A DNA stretch of 64,000 nt from Pseudactinotalea terrae (GCF_009733845.1 NZ_WNXZ01000006.1:1-64000), one strand, 5' to 3'. Counted from the stretch's first letter, positions 34,505-42,241 are shown. Program-made: numbers and translations. Notes: generated by a model not told the origin, from the sequence alone.

Positions 34505-34571
34505 GAAGACCCTCCAGAGCTCGTCGGCTGAGATCGGTCAGTCGCTGCTTGGCGAGCTGTTCGGTGCGCGT

Positions 34572-35879
34572 TCAGAGCGGCGTCGAGAGCTCCAGTCGGA
34601 CCGGTGCCGGGGCGCAGCAACCGCCGCCGGCCTCGCCGTCGGGGCTGTCGTAGACGCCGCTACCGCCGCAGACCCCGGTGTCGGGCAGCTCCAGCTCGAC
34701 CCGGCCTGCCGCCTCGTGATCGCCGGCGAGTGCAGCCACGACGCTGCGCACCTGCTCGTAGCCGGTCAGGGCCAAGAAGGTGGGTGCCCGCCCGTATGAC
34801 TTCATCCCGACCAGGTACAGATCGGGCTCCGGCTGGGCCAGGTCGGCTGCGCCGGTCGCGCGGACCGTCCCGCACGAGTGCACGTTGGGGTCGATCTCGC
34901 TCGCGAGCCGGCGCGGCGCCTGCAGGGTGGGGTCCAGGTCCAGCCGCATCTCCGACAGGAACGACAGGTCTGGGCGGAACCCGGTCGATGCCACGACGGC
35001 GTCGGCGGCTACCTGCCTGCCGTCCTCGGCCACCAGCACGGTCTGCCCGTCCTGGCCCAGCACCTGCTCGGTGCGGAACCCGGCGATGACCTGAACGGCT
35101 CCGGAGCGCACCGCCCGCTGCGTCATGCTGCCCAGGGCGCCCCGCTGCGGCAGCTCGTCGGCAGCGCCGCCGCCGAAGGTGCCCGCCGACAGCGGCCGCC
35201 GGATGGCCCACGTGATCCTGGTGCCGGGGTTGCGCGCGGCGATCTGCTCGAGCTCCAGTATCGAGTTGAAGGCCGAGTGCCCTGCGCCGACCACCACGGT
35301 GTGCTTGCCGGCGTGACGTGCGACGTCGGCGCGGTCCGCGATGCCATAGCTGATGGCGGCGGCCGCCGCGTGCTCGCCCAGCGCGGGAAGTCCGTCGGCC
35401 CCGACCGGGTTGGGTGAGCCCCACGTGCCCGAGGCGTCGATGACCGCGCGGGCGAGCAGCCGCTCCTCGGTGCCGTCCGAGCTCCGCACCAGCACGGTGA
35501 ACGGCTGCTGCGCGCGGTCGGCGTCGACCAGCCGGTCCCGGCCCCGGCGCGAGAGCCCGACCACGCGAGAGCCGTACCGCACGTGCTCGCCGAGGGCCGC
35601 CGCCAGCGGTGCCAGGTACGACTCGATCCATTGCTGCCCGGTGGGGTAGCCGCGCTCCGGCGCTGCCCACCCGGTGCGTTCGAGCAGGCGCACCGAAGCA
35701 GGGTCGAGCAGCTCGGGCCACGCCGAGAACAGCCGCACGTGTCCCCACTGCGAGACGGCCGCGCCGGGCCCGTTGCCCGCTTCCAGCACCAGGGGTTGCA
35801 GGCCCCGCTCGAGCAGGTGGGCGGCGGCGGCCAGGCCCTGCGGGCCTGCTCCGATCACGGCGACGGGGAGCTCGTGCAT
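34572..35879 (-). CDS. ArsO-like FAD/NAD(P)-binding monooxygenase
   Basis: 435 residues. Two dinucleotide-binding motifs, VAVIGAGPQGLAAAAHLLER near the N-terminus and TVVVGAGHSAFNSILELEQI near 205, with FAD-site motif STGFRPDLSFL: a flavin monooxygenase-like fold. Such genes beside arsR are called ArsO in actinobacterial arsenic loci. The C-terminus has GGGCCAPAPVRLEL, a vicinal Cys pair that might bind arsenite or another soft metal. ATG at 35879 with GAGGA upstream. No arsenite efflux or arsenate reductase gene is in the window, so arsenic oxidation is context-based inference. Confidence 0.7.
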   Translation of the reverse strand: MHELPVAVIGAGPQGLAAAAHLLERGLQPLVLEAGNGPGAAVSQWGHVRLFSAWPELLDPASVRLLERTGWAAPERGYPTGQQWIESYLAPLAAALGEHVRYGSRVVGLSRRGRDRLVDADRAQQPFTVLVRSSDGTEERLLARAVIDASGTWGSPNPVGADGLPALGEHAAAAAISYGIADRADVARHAGKHTVVVGAGHSAFNSILELEQIAARNPGTRITWAIRRPLSAGTFGGGAADELPQRGALGSMTQRAVRSGAVQVIAGFRTEQVLGQDGQTVLVAEDGRQVAADAVVASTGFRPDLSFLSEMRLDLDPTLQAPRRLASEIDPNVHSCGTVRATGAADLAQPEPDLYLVGMKSYGRAPTFLALTGYEQVRSVVAALAGDHEAAGRVELELPDTGVCGGSGVYDSPDGEAGGGCCAPAPVRLELSTPL

Positions 35880-35936
35880 CCGGTCCTCACATTCATGAAC
35901 ATCGATTTGATGGTGCGGCCATCGTGCCGCCACATA

Positions 35937-35950
35937 TCGACATTTGTCAA
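35937..35950. promoter_or_regulatory. Candidate ArsR operator
   Basis: TCGACA, TT, TGTCAA (one mismatch in the symmetry) in the divergent arsR/flavoprotein region. A second small palindrome, TTCATGAA (35892-35899), lies nearer the flavoprotein start. Confidence 0.4.
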
Positions 35951-35971
35951 TGAGTGCGCCATGATGTGCTC

Positions 35972-36322
35972 ATGACGACAGCGGTCGACCCGAGCGGCCT
36001 CGCAGCCTGCTGCTCGCCCGTGACGGCGGGGGTGATCAGCGACGACGCCGCCATCGTGTTGGCGCAGATGTTCAAGGCGCTCGGCGACCCGACCAGGGTC
36101 AAGCTGCTCTCGCTCATCGCGGCAGCGCCCGGCGGGGAGGCGTGCATCTGCGACCTCACCGAACCCGTGGGGCTCAGCCAGCCGACCGTCTCGCACCACA
36201 TGCGGCTGCTCGCCGACGCGGGCTTGGTGCTGCGTGAGCAGCGCGGCCGATGGGCCTACTTCCGCCCCGCTCCCGAGACGTTGCGGGTGCTGGCGGGCTC
36301 GCTGACGCCTCTCAGCGAATGA
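35972..36322 (+). CDS. arsR: ArsR/SmtB-family arsenite-responsive repressor
   Basis: 116 residues. Winged helix: FKALGDPTRVKLLSLI, then LSQPTVSHHMRLLADAGLV. Metal-site cysteines are an N-terminal pair (ACCSP, Cys13-Cys14) and EACICDL (Cys58, Cys60), matching the Corynebacterium CgArsR pattern of two N-terminal cysteines plus one in the alpha-3 region rather than the E. coli CVC site. Start at 35972 retains the Cys pair; upstream ATG 35954 adds six residues. Divergent from an ArsO-like flavoprotein, presumably derepressed by arsenite or antimonite. Confidence 0.88.
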   Translation: MTTAVDPSGLAACCSPVTAGVISDDAAIVLAQMFKALGDPTRVKLLSLIAAAPGGEACICDLTEPVGLSQPTVSHHMRLLADAGLVLREQRGRWAYFRPAPETLRVLAGSLTPLSE

Positions 36323-36376
36323 CTGGCGACCGGGTGCGTCCTCGCACCCCTTGCCACTACTAACTTATAGCGCAAG

Positions 36377-36399
36377 GGGGGCCTTGCGGCAAGGCCCCC
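36377..36399 (+). promoter_or_regulatory. Rifamycin Associated Element (RAE)
   Basis: Arms GGGGGCCTT (36377-36385) and AAGGCCCCC (36391-36399) around GCGGC. The core GGCCTTGCGGCAAGGCCCC is essentially the published RAE that precedes rifamycin-induced genes in actinomycetes. It lies just after likely -10 hexamers (TAACTT/TTATAG, 36361-36370) and before a helR homologue. Confidence 0.85.
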
Positions 36400-36405
36400 T
36401 GGGTG

Positions 36406-36420
36406 TCGGAGAATCTCCGA
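36406..36420 (+). promoter_or_regulatory. Hairpin sequestering the helR ribosome-binding site
   Basis: TCGGAGA, A, TCTCCGA is a perfect palindrome that contains the only Shine-Dalgarno-like GGAGA (36408-36412) before the ATG at 36423. If formed in the RNA it would mask the ribosome site, implying translational control or alternative folding with the adjacent RAE. Confidence 0.45.
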
Positions 36421-36422
36421 CC

Positions 36423-38588
36423 ATGCCTTCGTCCCACCGCGTCGCAGCCCTGCCCTCGACCAGTCCGTTCGCCCTTCCCGACCGGCTCTCGGCCAAGGCC
36501 GACCCCAGCCTCATCGCCGCCGACGAGGACCATCTCGCCGACATCGCCACCAGCCTCGAGACCCAGATCGCCGACCTGGAGAGCCGCCTTGCCGCCGAGC
36601 GCCGCGCCCCGGGTGGTAGCGGCACCGAGGCGCTGGAGCGCGACCAGCGCATCCACGCCATGACCGCCCGGCTGCGGACCTTGCGCCGCTACGGGCTCGA
36701 CCTCTGCCTCGGCCGCATCGTCACCGAGGCGGGCGAGGCCACCTACATCGGGCGCATCGGTGTCACCGACGGCGCCGGCGGCAGCCTCCTCGTCGACTGG
36801 CGCTCGCCCGCTGCCGAGCCGTTCTTCGCCGCCACGCACGCGCATCCCATGGGGCTCGCGAGCCGCCGCCGCTTCCGGTGGGCCAACGGCCGCATCGTCG
36901 ACTACTGGGACGAGGCGTTCGTCCTGGAGCAGGCTGGCGATGCGCTCGCGGCCTCGCCGGCCCTCGACGACCAGTCCGCCTTCATCGCGAGCCTCGGTGC
37001 GAGCCGGTCGCCCCAGATGCGGGACGTGCTCGGCACTATCGCCGCTGATCAGGACGCGATCGTGCGGGCGCCCAGCGCCGGTGCGCTGGTCGTCGACGGC
37101 GGGCCGGGCACCGGCAAGACGGTCGTCGCCCTGCACCGCGCCGCGTACCTCACCTACACCGATCCCCGCCTCGACGGCCGTGGCGGCGGGGTGCTCGTGC
37201 TCGGCCCGCACCAGCACTACGTCAGCTACACCGCCGACGTGCTGCCCAGCCTGGGCGAGGACGATGTCCGCACCGTCACGTTGCGCGATCTCCTCCCCGA
37301 AGGGACGACGGCGGAGCCTGAGCCGGATCCCGAGGTCGCCCGCCTCAAGGGCAGCGCCGAGATGGTGGCTGCGATCGAGTCGGCCGTGCGGTTCTACGAG
37401 GATCCGCCCACCGAGCGCGTCGAGGTCGAGACCCCCTGGGGTGATGCCTGGGTGCGCGCCGACGACTGGGCCACCGCCTTCGACGCCGCTCGTGGCACGC
37501 CGCACAACGAGGCCCGCGAGCTGATCTGGGACGAGCTCGTCGAGGCCGTGGCCGACCAGCTCGAGGAGGCGGAGCCGGAGCTGCTGCGGCGCGTGCTGCA
37601 GAGCGATCGTGCGCTTTCCGACGTGCTCGGCGGCGCGTGGCCGCTGCTCCAGCCTTCCGACGTGGTGGGCGACCTCTGGTCGGTGCCCGCCTACCTCCGG
37701 ATGGCCGCGCCGTGGCTCGGCCGCGACGAGGTCGCCGCGCTGCAACGGAAGCGCCCGCACAGGTGGACCGTCGCGGACCTGCCGCTGCTCGATGCCGCAC
37801 GCGACCGCCTGGGTGACCCCGAGATCGAGAAGGTGACCCGCCGCCGTCGCGCCATGATCGCGCAGCAGCGAGCGGACATGGACGGCATCGTCTCCGACCT
37901 CATCGAGCACGACGACAGCGACCTGCAGGTCATGAGCATGCTCCGTGGCGGCGACCTGCGGGACGCGCTGGTGGACACCTCGCGGCTGCCGGAGCGGGAG
38001 CGGGACGCGCTCGCGGGCCCGTTCGCGCACGTGGTCCTCGACGAGGCGCAGGAGCTGACCGACGCCGAGTGGCAGATGGTGCTGCGGCGCTGCCCCTCCG
38101 GGAGCCTGACGATCGTGGGTGACCGGGCGCAGGCCCGCCACGGCTTCACGGAGTCGTGGCTGGAGCGGCTGGAGCGCGTCGGCGTCCGGAACGCGCGGAT
38201 CAGCTCGCTCGGCGTCAACTACCGCACCCCGGCCGAGGTGATGGACTACGCCGAGCCGGTCATCCGCGCCGCGCTGCCGGACGCCAACGTGCCGACCTCG
38301 ATCCGCCGCACCGGTCGAGGTGTCCGGGAGGGGTCGACGGCGGAGCTCACCTCGATCCTGGACGGCTGGCTCGCGGAGCACGAGGGCATCGCCTGCGTGA
38401 TCGGCGCTGGCGACCTGGAGACCACCGAGCGCGTGCGGTCCCTGACGCCGACGTTGGCCAAGGGCCTCGAGTTCGACCTGGTCGTGCTCGTCGAGCCTGC
38501 CGCGCTCGGTGACGGGATCGAGGGAGCCGTGGACCGGTACGTCTCGATGACCCGCGCCACGCAGGAACTGGTGGTCCTCACGGCCTGA
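36423..38588 (+). CDS. helR: HelR-type RNA polymerase recycling helicase
   Basis: 721 residues, UvrD/Rep-like superfamily 1. An N-terminal coiled coil (about 35-90, LADIATSLETQIADLESRLA) precedes a helicase core: Walker A GGPGTGKTVVALHRA near 225, Walker B VVLDEAQELTD near 538, motif IV-VI region with GVNYRTPAEVMDY, KGLEFDLVVLV and YVSMTRATQELVVL. This is the HelD/HelR family that removes stalled or rifamycin-bound RNA polymerase from DNA; HelR proteins confer rifamycin tolerance in Streptomyces and Mycobacterium abscessus. The RAE directly upstream strongly supports HelR rather than a plain helicase. No rifamycin-modifying gene is nearby. Confidence 0.92.
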   Translation: MPSSHRVAALPSTSPFALPDRLSAKADPSLIAADEDHLADIATSLETQIADLESRLAAERRAPGGSGTEALERDQRIHAMTARLRTLRRYGLDLCLGRIVTEAGEATYIGRIGVTDGAGGSLLVDWRSPAAEPFFAATHAHPMGLASRRRFRWANGRIVDYWDEAFVLEQAGDALAASPALDDQSAFIASLGASRSPQMRDVLGTIAADQDAIVRAPSAGALVVDGGPGTGKTVVALHRAAYLTYTDPRLDGRGGGVLVLGPHQHYVSYTADVLPSLGEDDVRTVTLRDLLPEGTTAEPEPDPEVARLKGSAEMVAAIESAVRFYEDPPTERVEVETPWGDAWVRADDWATAFDAARGTPHNEARELIWDELVEAVADQLEEAEPELLRRVLQSDRALSDVLGGAWPLLQPSDVVGDLWSVPAYLRMAAPWLGRDEVAALQRKRPHRWTVADLPLLDAARDRLGDPEIEKVTRRRRAMIAQQRADMDGIVSDLIEHDDSDLQVMSMLRGGDLRDALVDTSRLPERERDALAGPFAHVVLDEAQELTDAEWQMVLRRCPSGSLTIVGDRAQARHGFTESWLERLERVGVRNARISSLGVNYRTPAEVMDYAEPVIRAALPDANVPTSIRRTGRGVREGSTAELTSILDGWLAEHEGIACVIGAGDLETTERVRSLTPTLAKGLEFDLVVLVEPAALGDGIEGAVDRYVSMTRATQELVVLTA

Positions 38589-38599
38589 ACAACGCTTGT

Positions 38600-38638
38600 G
38601 ATGCGGATAGGACGTGGCATGCGCGTCCGATCCGCATC
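38600..38638. repeat. Hairpin element, copy 1 (GATGCGGATAGGACG type)
   Basis: GATGCGGATAGGACG (38600-38614) and CGTCCGATCCGCATC (38624-38638) pair at 14 of 15 positions around a nine-base loop. It sits between convergent helR and the DUF559 gene, so it may act as a bidirectional terminator, though it lacks T-tracts. The same left arm recurs at 39700 on the other side of the DUF559 gene. Confidence 0.6.
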
Positions 38639-38645
38639 GTTAGCG

Positions 38646-39593
38646 TCACGCGCGCGGCGGGCAGCGGGGACACGGCGTGAGCGTGCCGGTCCAGCCGCGG
38701 TGGCGGAGGATCTCGGCGATCCACCCGGCGGTGCGGAACACCAGGCCGTAGGTGACCCGCGCCGTCGGGGCTCCGGACGTGGCGAGCTCGGCGAGGTCTC
38801 GAGCGGCGTCGTGGTCGCGAGAATCGGCGTCGGCGTGGAAGACGAGGCCGTCGAGCTCGACCACCAGCGAGTAGCGCTGGTACCGGACATCCTGATGGAT
38901 CCGGGCGCCGGTGGCGTCACTCGGGTGCTGACGACTGGCGCGCGGCAGGCCGTGGGTTCGCTCGACCTCCGACCGGTAGCCGCGCTCGAGGACCGAGCAC
39001 ACGCCGTCGCGCCAGTCCTCCAGCATCGCGCGGATCAGTGTCCGGCCGGGCACGCGGCGCCGGCTGGTGAGCGTGTCAAGGATTCGCTCGGCCGTCGTCT
39101 GCCTGGAGTATGCGACGCGGGTCAGCTCGGAGAAGGCGCCGGCGACGTCGTGGGCACCGAGCCGTTGAGACATCACCTCGACGAGAGCGTGCTCGACTCG
39201 CATGCGCGGGGGTGCGCGGTACCAGAGCACGCGTTGCCGCAGGTGGCTCGTGCGGTGGATCACCACGCCGTCCTGCGCGCAGACCGTGCGGCCTCGGGCG
39301 ATCGCGACGTGCACCTTGCCGGGTGTCGTCCCGGGCAGCGCCGACGGCCCGGTGAGTGCGGCGGGCCACGCTGCGAGCACAGCTGCCCATTCGCGCTGCC
39401 GTTGCGTGGGTGGCCCGGTGTGGTTGACGTAGACGCCGGCGCACAGGCGCCGGAGCTCGCGGCGGCGGAGCATGCGTTCGAGGTCGTGCCGCCGGGCACC
39501 CATCGCCAGCAGCTGCCGCCGGGAGACGACGCCATCCTGGCGGAGCAGCAGCTCGCACAGTGCCTGGTCGCCGGTATCGAACCGCTCGGTCAT
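38646..39593 (-). CDS. DUF559-type endonuclease-like protein with AbiEi-like N-terminus
   Basis: 315 residues. The N-terminal ~90 residues resemble the winged-helix AbiEi-antitoxin-type domain found in this family (GVVSRRQLLAMGARRHDLER, LRRLCAGVYVNH). The C-terminal ~100 residues carry a PD-(D/E)xK nuclease core of DUF559/Vsr type: YSLVVELDGLVFH, then DHDAARDLAELATSG and VTYGLVF. Actinobacterial genomes often hold many such genes; role unknown, perhaps DNA mobility or defence. ATG 39593. The gene is bracketed by related hairpin elements and preceded by DnaA-box-like sequences. Confidence 0.75.
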   Translation of the reverse strand: MTERFDTGDQALCELLLRQDGVVSRRQLLAMGARRHDLERMLRRRELRRLCAGVYVNHTGPPTQRQREWAAVLAAWPAALTGPSALPGTTPGKVHVAIARGRTVCAQDGVVIHRTSHLRQRVLWYRAPPRMRVEHALVEVMSQRLGAHDVAGAFSELTRVAYSRQTTAERILDTLTSRRRVPGRTLIRAMLEDWRDGVCSVLERGYRSEVERTHGLPRASRQHPSDATGARIHQDVRYQRYSLVVELDGLVFHADADSRDHDAARDLAELATSGAPTARVTYGLVFRTAGWIAEILRHRGWTGTLTPCPRCPPRA

Positions 39594-39610
39594 CGCGGAA
39601 CCGTGGCAGA

Positions 39611-39682
39611 TCCACAGCCCGGAGCGCCTCGCTGTCGAGGGGGTGCTGTGGACAAAGCGGCATCGGCAGCACCCTGTGGACA
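39611..39682. promoter_or_regulatory. Cluster of DnaA-box-like nonamers
   Basis: TGTGGACAA (39647-39655) is the exact reverse complement of the actinobacterial DnaA box TTGTCCACA; TGTGGACAC (39675-39683) differs by one base, and TCCACAG (39611-39617) is a partial inverted copy. All lie upstream of the minus-strand DUF559 gene. May be chance; see finding. Confidence 0.3.
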
Positions 39683-39699
39683 CAGCTCAGAGTCACTGT

Positions 39700-39739
39700 G
39701 ATGCGGATCGGACGTACTGGGTGCGTCGCATCCGCACCG
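39700..39739. repeat. Hairpin element, copy 2 (GATGCGGATCGGACG type)
   Basis: GATGCGGATCGGACG (39700-39714) with preceding TGT and following T is the same as copy 1 except one base; its right arm (about GTGCGTCGCATCCGCAC) pairs imperfectly. It lies just after the PadR stop, so terminator function is possible. Confidence 0.5.
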
Positions 39740-39758
39740 CAAGCACTGCCCCGCTCGG

Positions 39759-40277
39759 CTACTCCTTGTCGAGCAGGTCCCGGAAGAACGTCGCTGCGTG
39801 ACGGTGGGCGCTGAGCCCGTACTCAAGGGTCGCGAGCTGGTAGGTGGCGATGTCGCGCTGGTGCTCGGGGATCTCGATCTCCGCGAGTCGATCGGCGAGC
39901 CGTTCGAGCTCCTGCAGCTCGGCCTCGAGGCGCTGACCGATCCGCCGCAGCACGGTCGCGCGGTCGTCGGCGGGCAGGAGTCCGAGCAAGTACAGGCGCG
40001 ACAGCGCGGCCGTCTCGGCGTCCCCGGTCGGCTCGCCGGTCATCCAGCGGCGGAACGCCTCCCGGCCGGAGTCGGTCACGCGATAGACCTTGCGTCCGCG
40101 GGCGCCGTCGGTGCTGGCCACCTCGATGTGGCCGTCGGCGAGCAGGCCGTCGAGCGCGCGCTTGATGCTGCCTGAGGACACGCTGTAGAAGAGCGAGACG
40201 CCGGCCTCGAACGACTTGATCAGGTCGTAGAGGCTCTGCGGCGCGAGGAGCAGCAGGCCGAGGATCACGTGGGCCAC
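39759..40277 (-). CDS. PadR-family transcriptional regulator
   Basis: 172 residues: PadR winged helix (HVILGLLLLAPQSLYDLIKS, SIKRALDGLLADGHIEVAS, RKVYRVTDSGREAFRRWM) and an acidic C-terminal helical dimerisation domain. GTG start with TAGGCT exactly six bases upstream (leaderless-type). Divergent from a serine hydrolase, with two palindromes between them as candidate operators. Confidence 0.9.
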   Translation of the reverse strand: MAHVILGLLLLAPQSLYDLIKSFEAGVSLFYSVSSGSIKRALDGLLADGHIEVASTDGARGRKVYRVTDSGREAFRRWMTGEPTGDAETAALSRLYLLGLLPADDRATVLRRIGQRLEAELQELERLADRLAEIEIPEHQRDIATYQLATLEYGLSAHRHAATFFRDLLDKE

Positions 40278-40283
40278 CCCGCC

Positions 40284-40289
40284 AGCCTA
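40284..40289 (-). promoter_or_regulatory. TAGGCT -10 box of padR
   Basis: Minus-strand TAGGCT followed by exactly six bases and the GTG at 40277. Confidence 0.45.
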
Positions 40290-40304
40290 GAGTCCTTGAC
40301 GTCA

Positions 40305-40339
40305 TAGACATGTCTAGTAGACCTATCTATGAGATAGAT
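40305..40339. promoter_or_regulatory. Tandem PadR operator candidates
   Basis: TAGACATGTCTA (40305-40316) is a perfect 12-bp palindrome and ATCTAT, GAG, ATAGAT (40325-40339) a second, with TAGACC-TATCTA half-sites between. They cover the promoter space immediately before the hydrolase ribosome site, ideal for repression. Confidence 0.65.
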
Positions 40340-40346
40340 TGGAGTC

Positions 40347-41429
40347 ATGGTGACCACACCGACGGCAACCACACCCGCGCGACTCGTCAAGCTGGAGCGC
40401 TCGTTGGAGCGCCTCGCTCGCAGGCGAGCCCCGCGGCTGCCGGCGCCCCAGGTGCTCGTGCAGACACCCGACTGGTCGTTCGAGTTCGGCCAGGTCGACC
40501 GGCCGTTCCACGGCGCCAGCGCGGGGAAGTTGCTCACGGCCACGCTCGTCGCGCAGCTCGTCGAGCGGGGCCGGCTGAGCTTCGATTCCCCGCTCGGCGC
40601 GCTGCTGCCGCCCGCGGACCTCGCGGCGCTCCCGGCCGCTGCGGGTGTGGAGGTCGCCACCGGTATCACCATCGACCACCTGCTCGACCAGACCTCCGGG
40701 CTACCGGACTTCTTCGAGCCACCCCGCGGGCGGGACACGGCCGCGTCCGCACACGCCATCCTCAAGCACCCGGAACGCCGGTTCACGCCGACCGACCTGC
40801 TGAACGAGGCCGGGACGTTGCCGGCGCACGGGCGGCCGGGCGAGCGGTTCGTGTACTCCGACACCAACTGGGTGCTGCTGGGACGCATTGCGGAGGAAGC
40901 GACCGGGACCGCGCTCGCGGACCTGCTGCGCACGCGGATCTTCGAGCCCGCCGGGATGGAGCGTGCCTCGACGCCCTACGACGCCACGCTGATCCCCGAC
41001 GACCTGAGCGATCTCGACGTCGAGCCCTTCTGGATCGGCGGCCACGAGCTGTCGCGCGCGCACGCCGTGAGCCTCGACTGGGCGGGCGGCAACATCGTGG
41101 CGCCGCCGCACGACTGGGTGCGGTACCTGAAGGCGTTGCGCGGTGGCGTCCTTCTCGGAGCCGACACGTTCGCGCACCTGCAGCGACCGCGCCACCGGTT
41201 CCGCCGCGGTATCGCGTACGGCGCAGGCACCATGACGCTGAGGTTCGGTGAGCTCGTGCCACTGCTGATGCGCGGGCTGCCCGAGCCGGTGGGTCACCTC
41301 GGGTTCTGGGCCACCCACGTGTTCGCCTACCCGGAGCAGGGTGCGTACGTGGTGCTCAACTTTCACTCCGACCGCGCGATGCAGCAGAGCTTCAGGATCC
41401 ACGTGCAGATCGCGCGACTGCTCGCGTGA
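40347..41429 (+). CDS. Beta-lactamase-like serine hydrolase (class C/esterase group)
   Basis: 360 residues, no signal peptide. Active-site SxxK as SAGK near 58, YxN as YSDTN near 171, and surrounding SGLPDFF and WAGGNIVAPPHDW typical of the Beta-lactamase (PF00144) fold of esterases and DD-peptidases. Without an export signal it is more likely an intracellular esterase or amidase. ATG with TTGGAG upstream. Probably repressed by the divergent PadR. Confidence 0.85.
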   Translation: MVTTPTATTPARLVKLERSLERLARRRAPRLPAPQVLVQTPDWSFEFGQVDRPFHGASAGKLLTATLVAQLVERGRLSFDSPLGALLPPADLAALPAAAGVEVATGITIDHLLDQTSGLPDFFEPPRGRDTAASAHAILKHPERRFTPTDLLNEAGTLPAHGRPGERFVYSDTNWVLLGRIAEEATGTALADLLRTRIFEPAGMERASTPYDATLIPDDLSDLDVEPFWIGGHELSRAHAVSLDWAGGNIVAPPHDWVRYLKALRGGVLLGADTFAHLQRPRHRFRRGIAYGAGTMTLRFGELVPLLMRGLPEPVGHLGFWATHVFAYPEQGAYVVLNFHSDRAMQQSFRIHVQIARLLA

Positions 41430-41499
41430 GATCCGCAGGACGGCACGGCGCGGCGAAAATCCGAGGCCTGGAAGGACGCCGTCCGGCAGGATCGGCGAC

Positions 41500-42237
41500 A
41501 TGGACGACCGGACACGCCAGGCCTGGGCGGCCGCCTCGGAGAAGTACGAGCACGAAGCAGCGCAACACCTCGAGATGGCGCGCAGCTACCGACTCGAGCC
41601 CATCGAGGAGGAGGTGCTCACGGCCGAGGTGCAGCGCGCCGCCGTCGTCCACCCGATGAGTGGCCACGGCCTCGACGACCTCGCGCTCGCCAGGCTCGGC
41701 GCCGCGAGCGTGCTCGGCCTCGACTACAGCCCGGCTGCTGTGCGGTCCGCCCAAGCACGCGCCGACGCGCTCGACCTCCCGTGCCGCTACCAGGAGGTGG
41801 AGCTGCCCGGGACGGGCCTGCCCGACGCCGGCGCCGACGTCGTCTATACCGGCAAGGGCGCGCTGATCTGGGTCGCCGACCTCGCGAGCTTCCTCGCCGA
41901 GATGCGCAGGATCCTGCGGCCGGGTGGCGCGTTCTTCGTCTACGAGGCGCACCCGCTCGTACCGCTGTGGACGTGGGAGCCCGGCGAGGCGCGCGTCCGC
42001 GCGGATCGCTCCTACTTCGCGCCGGGCCACGTCAACGACACCTTCCCGGCCCGGGGTGCCTACGAGCACCAGCGCACGCTCGCGCAGATGGTGACCGACA
42101 CGCTCGAGGCGGGCTTCGCCGTCGAGCATCTCCAGGAGCACCCCGAGCCGTTCTGGAAGCCCGAGGGTGAGACGGCCGGCGCATGGGACGGCCGGCTGCC
42201 CAACGCGTTCAGCATGCTCGCGCGCCGCCTACCCTGA
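41500..42237 (+). CDS. Class I SAM-dependent methyltransferase-like protein
   Basis: 245 residues. A Methyltransf_11-like core is visible: SVLGLDYSPAAVRSAQARAD (motif I end and beta-2 acidic residue), VVYTGKGALIWVADLASFLA, RILRPGGAFFVYEAHP. The usual glycine-rich GxGxG of motif I is replaced by MSGHGLDDLALARLG, so SAM binding may be altered. N-terminus WAAASEKYEHEAAQHLE resembles small-molecule methyltransferases. GGCAGG upstream of the ATG. Five bases before the ComB-like gene, probably co-transcribed. Confidence 0.75.
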   Translation: MDDRTRQAWAAASEKYEHEAAQHLEMARSYRLEPIEEEVLTAEVQRAAVVHPMSGHGLDDLALARLGAASVLGLDYSPAAVRSAQARADALDLPCRYQEVELPGTGLPDAGADVVYTGKGALIWVADLASFLAEMRRILRPGGAFFVYEAHPLVPLWTWEPGEARVRADRSYFAPGHVNDTFPARGAYEHQRTLAQMVTDTLEAGFAVEHLQEHPEPFWKPEGETAGAWDGRLPNAFSMLARRLP

Positions 42238-42241
42238 CGCG

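Noticed and set aside
34505-34571. AGCTCG...CGAGCT as a terminator between convergent genes
   Set aside because: The arms are six bases with a ~29-base loop and no T-tract; too weak to call.
36360-38381. 673-residue open frame on the minus strand
   Set aside because: Antisense to helR, which has all helicase motifs.
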